From positions 4,867,350 to 4,931,349 of the forward strand of contig KL662191.1 of the NCBI GenBank assembly GCA_000733415.1: a stretch of 64,000 nt of DNA, given 5' to 3'. Positions within the stretch are counted from its first letter, which is position 1, and each line of letters starts with the position of its first letter. Below are positions 27,031 through 35,113 of this stretch, one piece after another. The notes under the pieces are model-generated. The model worked only from the letters and a program-made list of their open reading frames with translations, searched no databases and was not told where the DNA came from. A program made the position numbers and the translations under genes. This stretch comes from [Leptolyngbya] sp. JSC-1 (GTDB taxonomy: Bacteria; Cyanobacteriota; Cyanobacteriia; Elainellales; Elainellaceae).

Positions 27031-27846
27031 TCAATCCAAACTTTCATCTGGCAGCACTTCTGGTGTTATTACCTCGGTCGGTGTAACTTCAATTGGTTCA
27101 GCCACAGGTTCAGCTACGGGCAATTGACGCAGATCGGGCAGTTCGGCCTTCTCGGCTTGGCCCACCAGTTCCTTCTGGGTTTCCTTCAGCTCGATCGGCA
27201 GCGAAATCGGCTGAGCTTTCTCGATCCAGCAGCTCGCCGTCGGCAGGGTGTCTTCCAAATCCTCCAGCGGTCGCGGAATCACCATCACGGCATGCAGTTC
27301 ACCAATGCGGTCGGCTTCGTACATGCCCGCTTCTACCGCCATCGCCACATCTGAGATATTGCCGCGAATCACGACGGTGCAGAGGCCATCGCCAATAATC
27401 TCGTAGCCCGACAGGTACACCTCTGCCGATTTCAGCATCGCATCGGCTGCTCCCACCATCGCCGGAAAACCGCGCGTTTCCAGCAGCCCCACCGCCTGAT
27501 TACTCAAGCGGCTGTAGCCCTGCTCTGCCGCAATCTGCGATAGCCGACCGCTGATCGGCAAGACCATTTCCAGATTGGCGAGCGGACGCGGAATCACGGT
27601 TTTATCCACAAACTGTCCGAATTGTTCGGCAATTTCTGCCCCCGCTTCTACCGCCAAGCGCACATCTGCAATCCGCCCCCGCACCACAGCCGTACAGTAA
27701 CCGCTGCCAATTTTCTCGTAGCCCACTAACCGCACGGCGGCTGCCTTCAACATATTGTCTGCAACGCCAACAATGGCAGGAAAACTGCGGGTAGAGACCA
27801 AGCCTAAGGCGCTTTCACTAAGAATGGGTGGGCGTTGTGATGTCAT
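27031..27846 (-). CDS. ccmO: carboxysome shell protein CcmO (double BMC domain)
   Basis: A 271-residue tandem bacterial-microcompartment protein. The first BMC domain spans about residues 10-100 (ALGLVSTRSFPAIVGVADNM; GYEKIGSGYCTAVVRG) and the second about 115-205 (AVGLLETRGFPAMVGAADAM; GYEIIGDGLCTVVIRG). Such tandem proteins are predicted to form pseudohexameric tiles of the beta-carboxysome shell. A C-terminal tail rich in Glu, Pro and Val follows. It is last in the ccmK2-K1-L-M-N-O operon, 6 bp after ccmN, so it is likely cotranslated. Other carboxysome genes such as rbcLS and ccaA are not in the window. Confidence 0.96.
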   Translation of the reverse strand: MTSQRPPILSESALGLVSTRSFPAIVGVADNMLKAAAVRLVGYEKIGSGYCTAVVRGRIADVRLAVEAGAEIAEQFGQFVDKTVIPRPLANLEMVLPISGRLSQIAAEQGYSRLSNQAVGLLETRGFPAMVGAADAMLKSAEVYLSGYEIIGDGLCTVVIRGNISDVAMAVEAGMYEADRIGELHAVMVIPRPLEDLEDTLPTASCWIEKAQPISLPIELKETQKELVGQAEKAELPDLRQLPVAEPVAEPIEVTPTEVITPEVLPDESLD

Positions 27847-27852
27847 GGTGAA

Positions 27853-28476
27853 TTAGGGCGGCTCAGGAGGAGTTTGATTCAGCGATCGCCGATGGGGAAA
27901 CATCGTGATCATAATGCGTTCCACATAAGCTTGACCATAAACCTGAGTCAGGGTTTGCTTAGATGTCTCGGTGTCAGCCGTCTTAGCCGCCTCAGCAGAT
28001 TGATCAGAATTTGACGTTTCGCTGACTGGCTTGGTATCGGTTGGCTCGGCTGGAGGTGGTTCGGGAGTAGGGGATGGGGGAGATGGGGGAGGTGGGGGAG
28101 ATGCGGCGGGAGGGAGGGAGACGGAGCGGCCAGTTTCGCCTAGGAGGGAACCGGGCGGCACAATTTGGTTGGGTTCGACTGAGCCATTGATAATTGTGGT
28201 CAAGGCTCCGATGCAGGCATTCGCTCCGATCTTGCCCTGCCCTACTACCAGCACACCGCTACCAAGCGTCACTCCAGCTTCGATTTCTAGCCAGCCTTGA
28301 TGGGCATGCAGCACCGAGCCTTGCCCAATACAGACTCCACCTGCCACGATCAAACGACAGCCCGGATCCGCTTGCAGCAACACTCCAGGTGCAATCGCCA
28401 CACTCGGATGAACGATTACATCACCACTGATATAAATGTGGCAATCATCGATCAATTCTAGAGACGGCAATTGCAT
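27853..28476 (-). CDS. ccmN: carboxysome assembly protein CcmN
   Basis: A 207-residue adaptor that links the CcmM-Rubisco core to the shell. Residues 1-125 form a left-handed beta-helix with hexapeptide repeats (VIVHPSVAIAPGVLL; ASVTLGSGVLV-like turns). Then comes a Pro/Ser/Glu-rich linker (PPPPPSPPSPTPEPPP), and a short amphipathic C-terminal peptide (VYGQAYVERIMITMF) that matches the known encapsulation peptide binding CcmK. The linker is encoded by a C-rich tract that reads GGGGGAGATG on the plus strand, a repeat type also seen in the PKS gene. Stop and ccmO start are 6 bp apart. Unlike many ccm operons, the gap to ccmM is long (396 bp) and holds an inverted-repeat element. Confidence 0.94.
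   Translation of the reverse strand: MQLPSLELIDDCHIYISGDVIVHPSVAIAPGVLLQADPGCRLIVAGGVCIGQGSVLHAHQGWLEIEAGVTLGSGVLVVGQGKIGANACIGALTTIINGSVEPNQIVPPGSLLGETGRSVSLPPAASPPPPPSPPSPTPEPPPAEPTDTKPVSETSNSDQSAEAAKTADTETSKQTLTQVYGQAYVERIMITMFPHRRSLNQTPPEPP
28066..28118. repeat. G-rich repeat encoding the CcmN proline linker
   Basis: Plus-strand units of GGGGATGG / GGGGGAGATG / GGGGGAGGTG, read from the other strand as Pro/Ser codons in ccmN. It matches in style the tracts at 4063-4110 and 6609-6668. Confidence 0.7.
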
Positions 28477-28507
28477 GGGAAATTTCCTGACTCAACGCAG
28501 GCGAGAA

Positions 28508-28540
28508 AAAGTTTTAGGTTTTAAGTTTTGAGTTCTATTA
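28508..28540. repeat. AAGTTTTGAG-type short repeat
   Basis: The words TTTTAGGTTTTAAG and TTTTGAGTTC form a degenerate heptamer-like repeat. The same sequence type occurs at 30966-31004, 40784-40812, 41388-41425 and, more weakly, near 54520. Confidence 0.65.
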
Positions 28541-28676
28541 CGTTCTATTGCTAAGTCCCTAAAGTAAACCTAGAAATGAGTCCTCTCTCGTTCAGCACCT
28601 CTTTGACAAAAATGCAGTATACCTACACCAGTGTCATGTCATTAAGTTAGTTCTGCTGGTGATTAAAGCGTTTTGG

Positions 28677-28810
28677 CCCCCTAAATCCTTCCAGTTGAGA
28701 GACTCTTGAAAAACTGCCTCAATTCTTCGAGCCTTCAAACTCGGCAATCTGTGCTCCTACATCAAGAAGATTGGTTTGGAAGTCCCTCCGGGTTGGGGGA
28801 TTTAGGGGGC
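28677..28810. mobile_element. 134-bp inverted-repeat element between ccmM and ccmN
   Basis: GCCCCCTAAATCC at 28677-28689 is perfectly complementary to GGATTTAGGGGGC at 28798-28810. The CCCCCTAAATCC word with a TTGGGGGATTTAGGGGG partner is a familiar dispersed non-coding repeat in cyanobacterial genomes. It lies within the ccm operon and widens the gap between ccmM and ccmN. It could fold into a long hairpin in the ccm transcript. Confidence 0.75.
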
Positions 28811-28872
28811 TGAGAGAACCTACGTCTACACAGTAGTTTTGCTTAGGGGGCCTGATCGGCCCAAACCCAAAA

Positions 28873-30621
28873 CTAGGGTCGCTGCACAATCACTTCAGCC
28901 ACTCGGCGTTTTGATTTGGTGTCTACACCCACTAACCGCACATACTCACCGCTGTTTTCCGCCAGACAGCTTTCCAGCGCGGCGATTACTTCGCTATCGC
29001 GGGTTGATTGAATCGGGGCACAGCTCTTCCAGGAGCTAGTTTGGAACCGACGCGCATCGGCATGTTCTGCTGCCACCCGGTAGCCTTGAGCCAAGAGTTG
29101 CCGCACCTGGTTTACTACATCTGCATTCAGCCGACCGCTGCCAGTCGCACTAGCCGCACCGTAGCTGCCGTTGCTAGAGCTGTAGCTGCTCGATTGGGGC
29201 GCAGGGGTATAGCCGTTACTGGGGGCCGAGGCTCCGTTCGCCTTGTCGGCGGGACGCTGCACGATCATTTCCGAGATGCGCCGCTTTGCTTTTGGATCGA
29301 TGCCAAACAAGCGCACATATTCGCCGGTATGTTCGGCCAAACAGCTCTCTAGGGCAGCAATTGCCTCGGCGGGACGATTGGTTTGAATCGGCGAGCAGCT
29401 TTGCCAGGAGCTGGTTTGGAATCGGCGAGCATCAGCATGTTCGGTGCCAATCTTGAAGCCTTGATTGATGAACTGATGCACTTTCTCGATCACATCAGGG
29501 CTGAGCTGCGAGGAACCGCTGTAGCTGCCGCTGTAGGAGGGTTGGGAGCTAGGAGCGCTGTAGCTAGAGGAACCATAGCTGGAGGAGCTATGGCTAGCCG
29601 GGGCTGCCTTAGGTGCGGTTGCTCCTCGCATTCCCGAACCGTCTGGACGCTGCACAATTACTTCTGAAACACGCCGTTTGGCTCTGGGATCAATGCCAAA
29701 AACGCGGACATATTCGCCGCTATGCTCAGCGACACATTGCTCTAGCGCATTCAACACATCCGAATCACGATTGGACTGAATTGAGCCGCAGCTATGCCAG
29801 GAGCTGGTTTGGAAGCGACGCTTGTCAGCGTATTCCACTCCAACGCTTAACCCCTGAGATAGGAGTTGGCGCACGTAATCGACTATTTCCGGAGCTAGAC
29901 GAGTGTTTTGCATAGAACTAGAAGTAGAACTAGAAGGACTAGAAGGATCGGAAAGACGAGCGGAGGACTCAGCCGCCGGATCGCCGTGGAAGCTTCGCTC
30001 TAACTGCTGACGAATGGGCATGATGCGGCTAATCTGATCGGCACTGTGATATCCAGCTCGCATCGCGTCGTTGAGACCCACCATATAGGCGGCAAAGCGT
30101 CGGTCATTGTCCTGCACATCGGGCAAGCGGTCTGCTTGTTGCTGAGAGGTAATCACGGCACCCGAAGGTACAAACTTACCCGGTGGAACCGCCACATCCT
30201 GGATCAGGGCATGCATCATCACAATGCAACCATCGCCAATCCGGGCATTAAATACGGTTGAGCGAAAGCCAATAAAACAGTTGTTACCTACATAGGCAGG
30301 ACCGTGGATCAGCACCATGTGGGTGAGGCAGGTATTTTCGCCAACCCAGACCGAATAGTGCTTTTGGTCATCTCCAACGACCCGGCCCTGCTCCAAGCCA
30401 TGAATGACAACCCCATCCTGGAGCTTGCTACCGGCTCCAATGTAAAAAGGACTCCCTTCATCTGCCCGAATGGAAGTCCCCGGAGCAATTAAAACGTTTG
30501 CACCTACCTTGACATCCCCAATCAGATTCGAGAAGGAATGTACATGGGCAGTCTCATCAATCTGAGGTTGAGCCAAACTCTTCGACCCAGGCGTCGGAGC
30601 AGCAGCACCACGGACTACCAT
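28873..30621 (-). CDS. ccmM: carboxysome scaffold CcmM (gamma-carbonic anhydrase + three SSUL domains)
   Basis: A 582-residue scaffold that condenses Rubisco in beta-carboxysomes. Residues 1-200 form a gamma-carbonic-anhydrase beta-helix keeping the likely zinc histidines (GVVIHGLE and THMVLIHGP), so it may be catalytically active. Then come three Rubisco-small-subunit-like domains of about 85 residues, each with the RRFQTSSW block and a Cys pair (SC and ESCLAE or EQCVAE), separated by Ser/Tyr/Ala-rich linkers. An internal ATG at 29911-29913 (MQNTRLAPEIV) sits just before the first such domain and could start a short, CcmM35-like form, but no clear ribosome site is seen. It lies between ccmL and ccmN in the operon. 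Confidence 0.97.
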   Translation of the reverse strand: MVVRGAAAPTPGSKSLAQPQIDETAHVHSFSNLIGDVKVGANVLIAPGTSIRADEGSPFYIGAGSKLQDGVVIHGLEQGRVVGDDQKHYSVWVGENTCLTHMVLIHGPAYVGNNCFIGFRSTVFNARIGDGCIVMMHALIQDVAVPPGKFVPSGAVITSQQQADRLPDVQDNDRRFAAYMVGLNDAMRAGYHSADQISRIMPIRQQLERSFHGDPAAESSARLSDPSSPSSSTSSSMQNTRLAPEIVDYVRQLLSQGLSVGVEYADKRRFQTSSWHSCGSIQSNRDSDVLNALEQCVAEHSGEYVRVFGIDPRAKRRVSEVIVQRPDGSGMRGATAPKAAPASHSSSSYGSSSYSAPSSQPSYSGSYSGSSQLSPDVIEKVHQFINQGFKIGTEHADARRFQTSSWQSCSPIQTNRPAEAIAALESCLAEHTGEYVRLFGIDPKAKRRISEMIVQRPADKANGASAPSNGYTPAPQSSSYSSSNGSYGAASATGSGRLNADVVNQVRQLLAQGYRVAAEHADARRFQTSSWKSCAPIQSTRDSEVIAALESCLAENSGEYVRLVGVDTKSKRRVAEVIVQRP

Positions 30622-30712
30622 ATCAGTATCTCTCTTGCCTTAAACAGCAGCGAAGCCAGCCGTTGACTATGTAATCAACACACTGGAAATCAACACCGAA
30701 CGCTCAAATCAT

Positions 30713-30754
30713 GTTTGTACATGAGTGTTTGTACATAAGTGCTTGTATAGGGGT
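30713..30754. repeat. three 14-bp tandem repeats between ccmL and ccmM
   Basis: GTTTGTACATGAGT, GTTTGTACATAAGT and GCTTGTATAGGGGT follow one another in the 384-bp gap between ccmL and ccmM. The rest of the gap has no gene. Further towards ccmL (30966-31004) lies another short repeat run. Confidence 0.75.
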
Positions 30755-30965
30755 ATCAGTGCAAGATACCGCCCACCAAACCCAAATTATTCCAAATTAC
30801 TACTGCCAATTTCGCCAATTACCCACTGCCAACCGTAATGACCAAGCAATCAAAATCGCGAGGAAAGCGTCACCTAGTTATGCAGCCAATCAACACCACC
30901 AACTTTAATCGTAGACTCACCTCGGAAGCAGTTCTAAGTTCCAAATTTTGAGCGCGAATCAACAC

Positions 30966-31004
30966 GGTGAATTCAAAACTCAAAACTCAGAACTCAAAAC
31001 TTTA
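30966..31004. repeat. CTCAAAACT short repeat run
   Basis: Direct repeats of CTCAAAACT and CAGAACTC (complement of the AAGTTTTGAG type) immediately downstream of ccmL on the minus strand. This is typical short intergenic repeat material. Confidence 0.65.
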
Positions 31005-31005
31005 C

Positions 31006-31308
31006 CTATCGGTCTTGGTCCCGCTTACTGTAGAGCCGTCGATTCTCAACACTTACCGTATCGATAATGCCGACAACCAGCGCATCAATTGGGCGAGACT
31101 CGCCTCCTTGAATTTGACGGGCAGCACTGCCACGGCTGACCAAAACCCACTCATCAATTCCAGCCCCTACACTGTCGGCAGCAACTTCATAAGCGGGTAA
31201 CAACTGGCCTTCCGAATCGAGGAACTGCACCAGCAGGAATTTGACTCCCGTGAGACTAGATTCCTTTTGCGTGCTGACAACGGTGCCACAAACCTTAGCA
31301 ATTTGCAT
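31006..31308 (-). CDS. ccmL: carboxysome vertex protein CcmL
   Basis: A 100-residue EutN/CcmL family protein whose pentamers cap the vertices of the carboxysome shell. It begins MQIAKVCGTVVSTQKE and carries the conserved DEWVLVSRGSAARQ block and a C-terminal DALVVGIIDTV strand. Length is normal. The start is 17 bp after the ccmK1 stop, and the gene is read within the ccm operon. Confidence 0.96.
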   Translation of the reverse strand: MQIAKVCGTVVSTQKESSLTGVKFLLVQFLDSEGQLLPAYEVAADSVGAGIDEWVLVSRGSAARQIQGGESRPIDALVVGIIDTVSVENRRLYSKRDQDR

Positions 31309-31325
31309 TAGCGTTGGGCCAGCGC

Positions 31326-31667
31326 TTAGGAGCGGCTAATCGGACGAATACCGCTGACGCTCTCTCGGAACGCTTCCACCGCCTCGGTGTAACGAATCGG
31401 CAGTACATACTCCAGGTTCTCATGGGGACGGGCAATGATGTGAGTAGACAGCACCTGTCCGCCATTCACACGCTTAACGTTGTCGATACCAGCCGCAACC
31501 GATGCCTGCACTTCCGAGACATCGCCCCGGACAATCACCGTAACGCGACCGCTTCCGATCTTTTCATAACCAACTAGGGTCACGCGAGCTGCCTTGACCA
31601 TTGCGTCCGCTGCTTCTACAACGGCAGGGAAGCCCAAGGTTTCTACCATTCCAACTGCAATTGCCAT
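31326..31667 (-). CDS. ccmK1: carboxysome shell hexamer protein CcmK1
   Basis: A 113-residue single-BMC-domain shell protein (MAIAVGMVETLGFPAVVEA; GYEKIGSGRVTVIVRGDV) with a C-terminal extension ending RESVSGIRPISRS. The longer tail and the second position in the operon match CcmK1 of Synechocystis, where the order is K2-K1-L-M-N. It is nearly identical to the upstream paralogue over the BMC core. The pore loop around KIGSG is conserved. Confidence 0.93.
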   Translation of the reverse strand: MAIAVGMVETLGFPAVVEAADAMVKAARVTLVGYEKIGSGRVTVIVRGDVSEVQASVAAGIDNVKRVNGGQVLSTHIIARPHENLEYVLPIRYTEAVEAFRESVSGIRPISRS

Positions 31668-31760
31668 GATTTATCTCCCTTCCATTTTTATGTAATCAAA
31701 TCACGCTGAAATTAAACCCTCAGCAAGGGTTAAGCACCCAGCCGTACTAGGCACTCAAAG

Positions 31761-32069
31761 CTAGGAACGAAACTGCTCAACCGCCTCGGTGTAGCGAATC
31801 GGCAGTACATATTCCAAATTCTCATGAGGGCGAGCAATGATGTGGGTGGACACAACTTCACCACCATTCACCCGCTTCGCGGACTCAATTCCGGCTGCTA
31901 CAGAAGCTTGCACCTCAGACACATCACCCCGGACAATCACCGTAACGCGACCGCTACCAATTTTCTCGTAGCCCACCAACGTTACCCGCGCCGCCTTCAC
32001 CATCGCATCTGCCGCTTCCACCACAGCGGGAAATCCCCGCGTCTCAATCATTCCTACAGCAATCGGCAT
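31761..32069 (-). CDS. ccmK2: carboxysome shell hexamer protein CcmK2
   Basis: A 102-residue BMC-domain protein (MPIAVGMIETRGFPAVVEA), the major shell hexamer type. It differs from the next gene mostly at the N terminus and in lacking its C-terminal extension. It is first in the ccm operon, with the 1.04-kb region shared with ndhF3 upstream. The pair probably arose by duplication; naming as K2 follows length and order. Confidence 0.93.
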   Translation of the reverse strand: MPIAVGMIETRGFPAVVEAADAMVKAARVTLVGYEKIGSGRVTVIVRGDVSEVQASVAAGIESAKRVNGGEVVSTHIIARPHENLEYVLPIRYTEAVEQFRS

Positions 32070-32647
32070 CGTTTATCTCCAACAAGAGAGGATGAGTAAC
32101 CTGCAAAACCTGAAAACTTCGACGGAAACGCCGATCTTGATTTTCAGAAAAGCACCTTATAATTCCCAAGCTTAAGAATACAGGGCAGGCTGAAACCTTG
32201 ACAATATAACTCAGGATGATTATTTTTATAAGAAATATAATTTCAATTTATCTATCCGGTCTGAGTTTGATTTACCTTTGGGCTGTGAATGGACTTCCTG
32301 CTCGTGGGAGCCACTGCTCAGCCATTGGCCGCCGCTAAAACGTTCTCGCTGAAGGGTTGCCTAGCGGTTACAACTGTAAGAATTGCCGTTGCTGTCTCAC
32401 AAGAATAGAGCGCCGAAACTAGTTTCAGCACAAACCAACGAGAGATTAAAACTGCAATCGCCTCCAGTCAAATGGGGCAAAACAATTCAACAAAAATCGC
32501 TCAACGAAGTGCATAGCAGCTCAGCAACATCGACTGAGTTTATGCTTTGAAATTATACCATCTATAAGGAAGACTTTATATTTCCCTTCGTCTGCAAGCT
32601 GGATAAAACTTCTTGCAATGTTTATTCAAGTTAGGCTCGATAAAATT

Positions 32648-32676
32648 ATCAAATGGAAACAATCTAAAACTTTGAT
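32648..32676. promoter_or_regulatory. candidate LysR-type operator (ATCAAA-N17-TTTGAT)
   Basis: ATCAAA at 32648-32653 and TTTGAT at 32671-32676 form a perfect 6-bp inverted repeat in the ccm/ndhF3 control region. LysR-type regulators such as NdhR bind interrupted dyads with ATCAAT-like arms. Spacing and arms only loosely fit, so this is speculative. Confidence 0.25.
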
Positions 32677-32857
32677 TTGCGAAGCGCTAATAATTTTCTA
32701 ATAATGTTAATTAGGTTTTCCACTGGTTTGCGCCTTGACAAAACTTTTTGCCCTGCCTAGCACTGTCTACTGGCTCATTTGTGGTATAGCTAATATCTTC
32801 TCTTTCAACGACTGGCTTGTAAACCTGTATATCTATATTTCCATGTATAGTCTATTG

Positions 32858-32897
32858 ATAGATGGATGATAGGCGGACAGATGGATAATAGGTGGGT
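32858..32897. repeat. imperfect tandem repeat AGATGGATgATAGGcGG
   Basis: Two neighbouring copies, AGATGGATGATAGGCGG and AGATGGATAATAGGTGG, separated by two bases, about 220 bp upstream of ndhF3. It may be a protein-binding direct repeat or neutral repeat material. Confidence 0.6.
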
Positions 32898-33112
32898 GCC
32901 CTGCTGGTGCAGTTAATTTAATCGCAGCAGACTAGCAGCAACGTGAGCTGAACCTGGCAAAGTTTGCCGTCTCATAGTTAGGCAGCCGGTGATTAGCTGG
33001 CTTCTAGTCAGTGGCTCCAGTATAAATGTTTAAGGCTTGATAGTGGTTAGCACACAGTAACCTTGTCATTCCTAGTTTTAGAGCAGCAAGATTTTATAGG
33101 AAGCACGGTGTG

Positions 33113-34960
33113 ATGAATCAGCTCCTTTATCAGACAAGCTGGTGGGTTCCGGTCTACGGTTTGTTGGGTGCCATTCTGACCCTGCCTTGGTCGGTTGGGT
33201 TGGTGAAGCGAACCGGGCCTCGTCCGGCAGCCTACTTTAACATTCTGATGACGGTTTTAGCGCTCATTCATACTGGGGTACTGCTGTGGGCAGTCTGGGA
33301 CCTAGAACCGGAGCGGCTGTTGGTACCGTGGCTCAGTTTGCCTGGGTTCGATCTCTGGCTCACCTTTGTCACCTCGCGCATCAGCGTGGGAGCGGCGTTT
33401 TTCATCACGGCTCTCAGTTTGCTGGCCCAGGTTTTTGCCCTTGGCTACCTGGAGAAAGATTGGGGACTAGCTCGGTTCTATGCGTTGATGGGCTTTTTCG
33501 AAGGTGCCATGTCCGGCATTGCTTTGAGCGACTCCCTCTTCCTCAGCTATGCCCTCCTGGAGATGCTCACCCTTTCCACCTATCTGCTAGTGGGCTTTTG
33601 GTATGCTCAGCCGCTGGTGGTTTCCGCTGCACGCGATGCCTTTTTGACGAAACGAGTGGGCGACCTGCTGCTGCTGATGGGCGTGGTGACGCTTTCGGTG
33701 ATTGCTGGCAGTATGGATTTTACCCATTTAGATCTGTGGGCTAAAGTTGCGAACTTAAGCCCTTTAGTTGCCACGTTGCTTGGATTGGCTTTGCTAGCCG
33801 GACCTACGGGTAAATGTGCCCAATTTCCTCTCAACCTCTGGCTGGATGAGGCGATGGAAGGCCCCAACCCGGCGTCAATCTTACGGAACTCAGTGGTGGT
33901 GGCTTGCGGAGCCTACGTGTTGATCAAGCTTCAGCCAGTACTAGCTTTGTCGCCAACCGTGCTCGAAGTGCTGATGATTCTGGGTGCCTTGACTGCTGTT
34001 GGAGCATCATTGGTGGCAATTGCCCAAATCGACATCAAACGGGCTATGTGTCACTCGACGAGCGCTTATTTAGGGCTGGTCTTTCTGGCGGTAGGTACCC
34101 AGCAGGACGAGGTGGCACTGCTGTTTTTGCTGACGCACGGCGTTGCTAAAGCGCTGCTGTTTATGAGCATCGGCTCGGTTATTTTGACTACCAGTACTCA
34201 AGACTTGACCGAAATGGGCGGACTGGCTCCTCGGATGCCTGCGACTACAGCCGCCTATGTGGTGGGAGCATTCGCCATGATCGGCTTACTGCCGTTGGGC
34301 TGCTTTTGGGCCATGCTTCAGTGGTCTGAAGGGGTCTGGGCTACTGCTCCCTGGTTAATTGGCATTTTGCTGTTGGTGAATGGACTGACCGCTTTTAACC
34401 TGGTGCGAGTGTTTGGCCTCGTCTTTTGGGGAGAGACCAAGCCCAAGACTCGTCGGGCACCGGAAGTGATGTGGCTGATGGCCCTACCAATGGTGACTCT
34501 GACTATTGCGGTGCTGCTGTTGCCGTTGGTGCTTCAGCAGTGGCAGGTGTTGCCGAGTTGGCAGCAGGTGAATCCTACACTAGTCGCTTTGCTGGTGCTT
34601 TCGGGAGCAGTGGGTACTGGTCTGGGCGGTTGGCTCTATCTCAGTCCACGAGTGGCCAAGCCGGTTGGGCTGGTTTGGAAATCGGTGCGTGAGGTGTTGG
34701 CCTACGATTTTTGTATTGACCGCCTCTACAAAATCAGCGTTGTTTTGGGTGTGGTGCAAGGAGCACGCCTGACCGCCTGGTTCGATCGTTACATCGTTGA
34801 TGGACTGGTCAATTTCGTTGGGGTTGCCTCAATCTTTAGCGGTGAAAGTTTGAAGTACACCATTTCTGGCCAGTCGCGTAACTATTTGCTGACGCTGTTT
34901 GTCGGCGTGGTTCTGGCCCTCATGGCTCTAGCCTGGTCCTATGGGAACTGGTACTTCTAA
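33113..34960 (+). CDS. ndhF3: NDH-1MS subunit NdhF3
   Basis: A 615-residue polytopic subunit of the inducible CO2-uptake form of the NDH-1 complex in thylakoids. It has the proton-antiporter fold of the NuoL/NdhF family, with conserved charged residues in membrane helices (LTLSTYLLVGFWYAQP; GPTGKCAQFPLNLWLDEAMEGPNPASILRNS; IKRAMCHSTSAYLGLV). The MEGPNPASILRNS block is NdhF-like. The start is the ATG at 33113, preceded by GGAAG at 33099-33103; an adjacent GTG at 33110 is in frame. It is followed on the same strand by ndhD3 and cupA, the known gene order for the high-affinity system. Confidence 0.95.
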   Translation: MNQLLYQTSWWVPVYGLLGAILTLPWSVGLVKRTGPRPAAYFNILMTVLALIHTGVLLWAVWDLEPERLLVPWLSLPGFDLWLTFVTSRISVGAAFFITALSLLAQVFALGYLEKDWGLARFYALMGFFEGAMSGIALSDSLFLSYALLEMLTLSTYLLVGFWYAQPLVVSAARDAFLTKRVGDLLLLMGVVTLSVIAGSMDFTHLDLWAKVANLSPLVATLLGLALLAGPTGKCAQFPLNLWLDEAMEGPNPASILRNSVVVACGAYVLIKLQPVLALSPTVLEVLMILGALTAVGASLVAIAQIDIKRAMCHSTSAYLGLVFLAVGTQQDEVALLFLLTHGVAKALLFMSIGSVILTTSTQDLTEMGGLAPRMPATTAAYVVGAFAMIGLLPLGCFWAMLQWSEGVWATAPWLIGILLLVNGLTAFNLVRVFGLVFWGETKPKTRRAPEVMWLMALPMVTLTIAVLLLPLVLQQWQVLPSWQQVNPTLVALLVLSGAVGTGLGGWLYLSPRVAKPVGLVWKSVREVLAYDFCIDRLYKISVVLGVVQGARLTAWFDRYIVDGLVNFVGVASIFSGESLKYTISGQSRNYLLTLFVGVVLALMALAWSYGNWYF

Positions 34961-35113
34961 GTAATCTAATGAGTCATCTAACCTGATTAACAGCGTCTTG
35001 CTCCCAGCGAGACATTCACACTCGATGATTTCTACAGATGGCTTCTACATAGGTAGATTAACCACTAGCCAATCCTAACGGTAAATTCGGCCAATTAAGG
35101 AGTGACCGCAGCT

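Larger units (their letters stand above)
32070..33112. promoter_or_regulatory. shared divergent control region of the ccm and ndhF3-D3-cupA operons
   Basis: About 1.04 kb with no supported gene, between two CO2-responsive operons transcribed away from each other. It is A/T-rich over 32500-32720. Visible structure includes an inverted repeat (32648-32676) and a near-duplicate tandem (32858-32897). In other cyanobacteria such operons are controlled by LysR-type regulators (NdhR/CcmR, CmpR). No regulator gene is in the window, and I could not assign certain promoter boxes. Confidence 0.55.
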
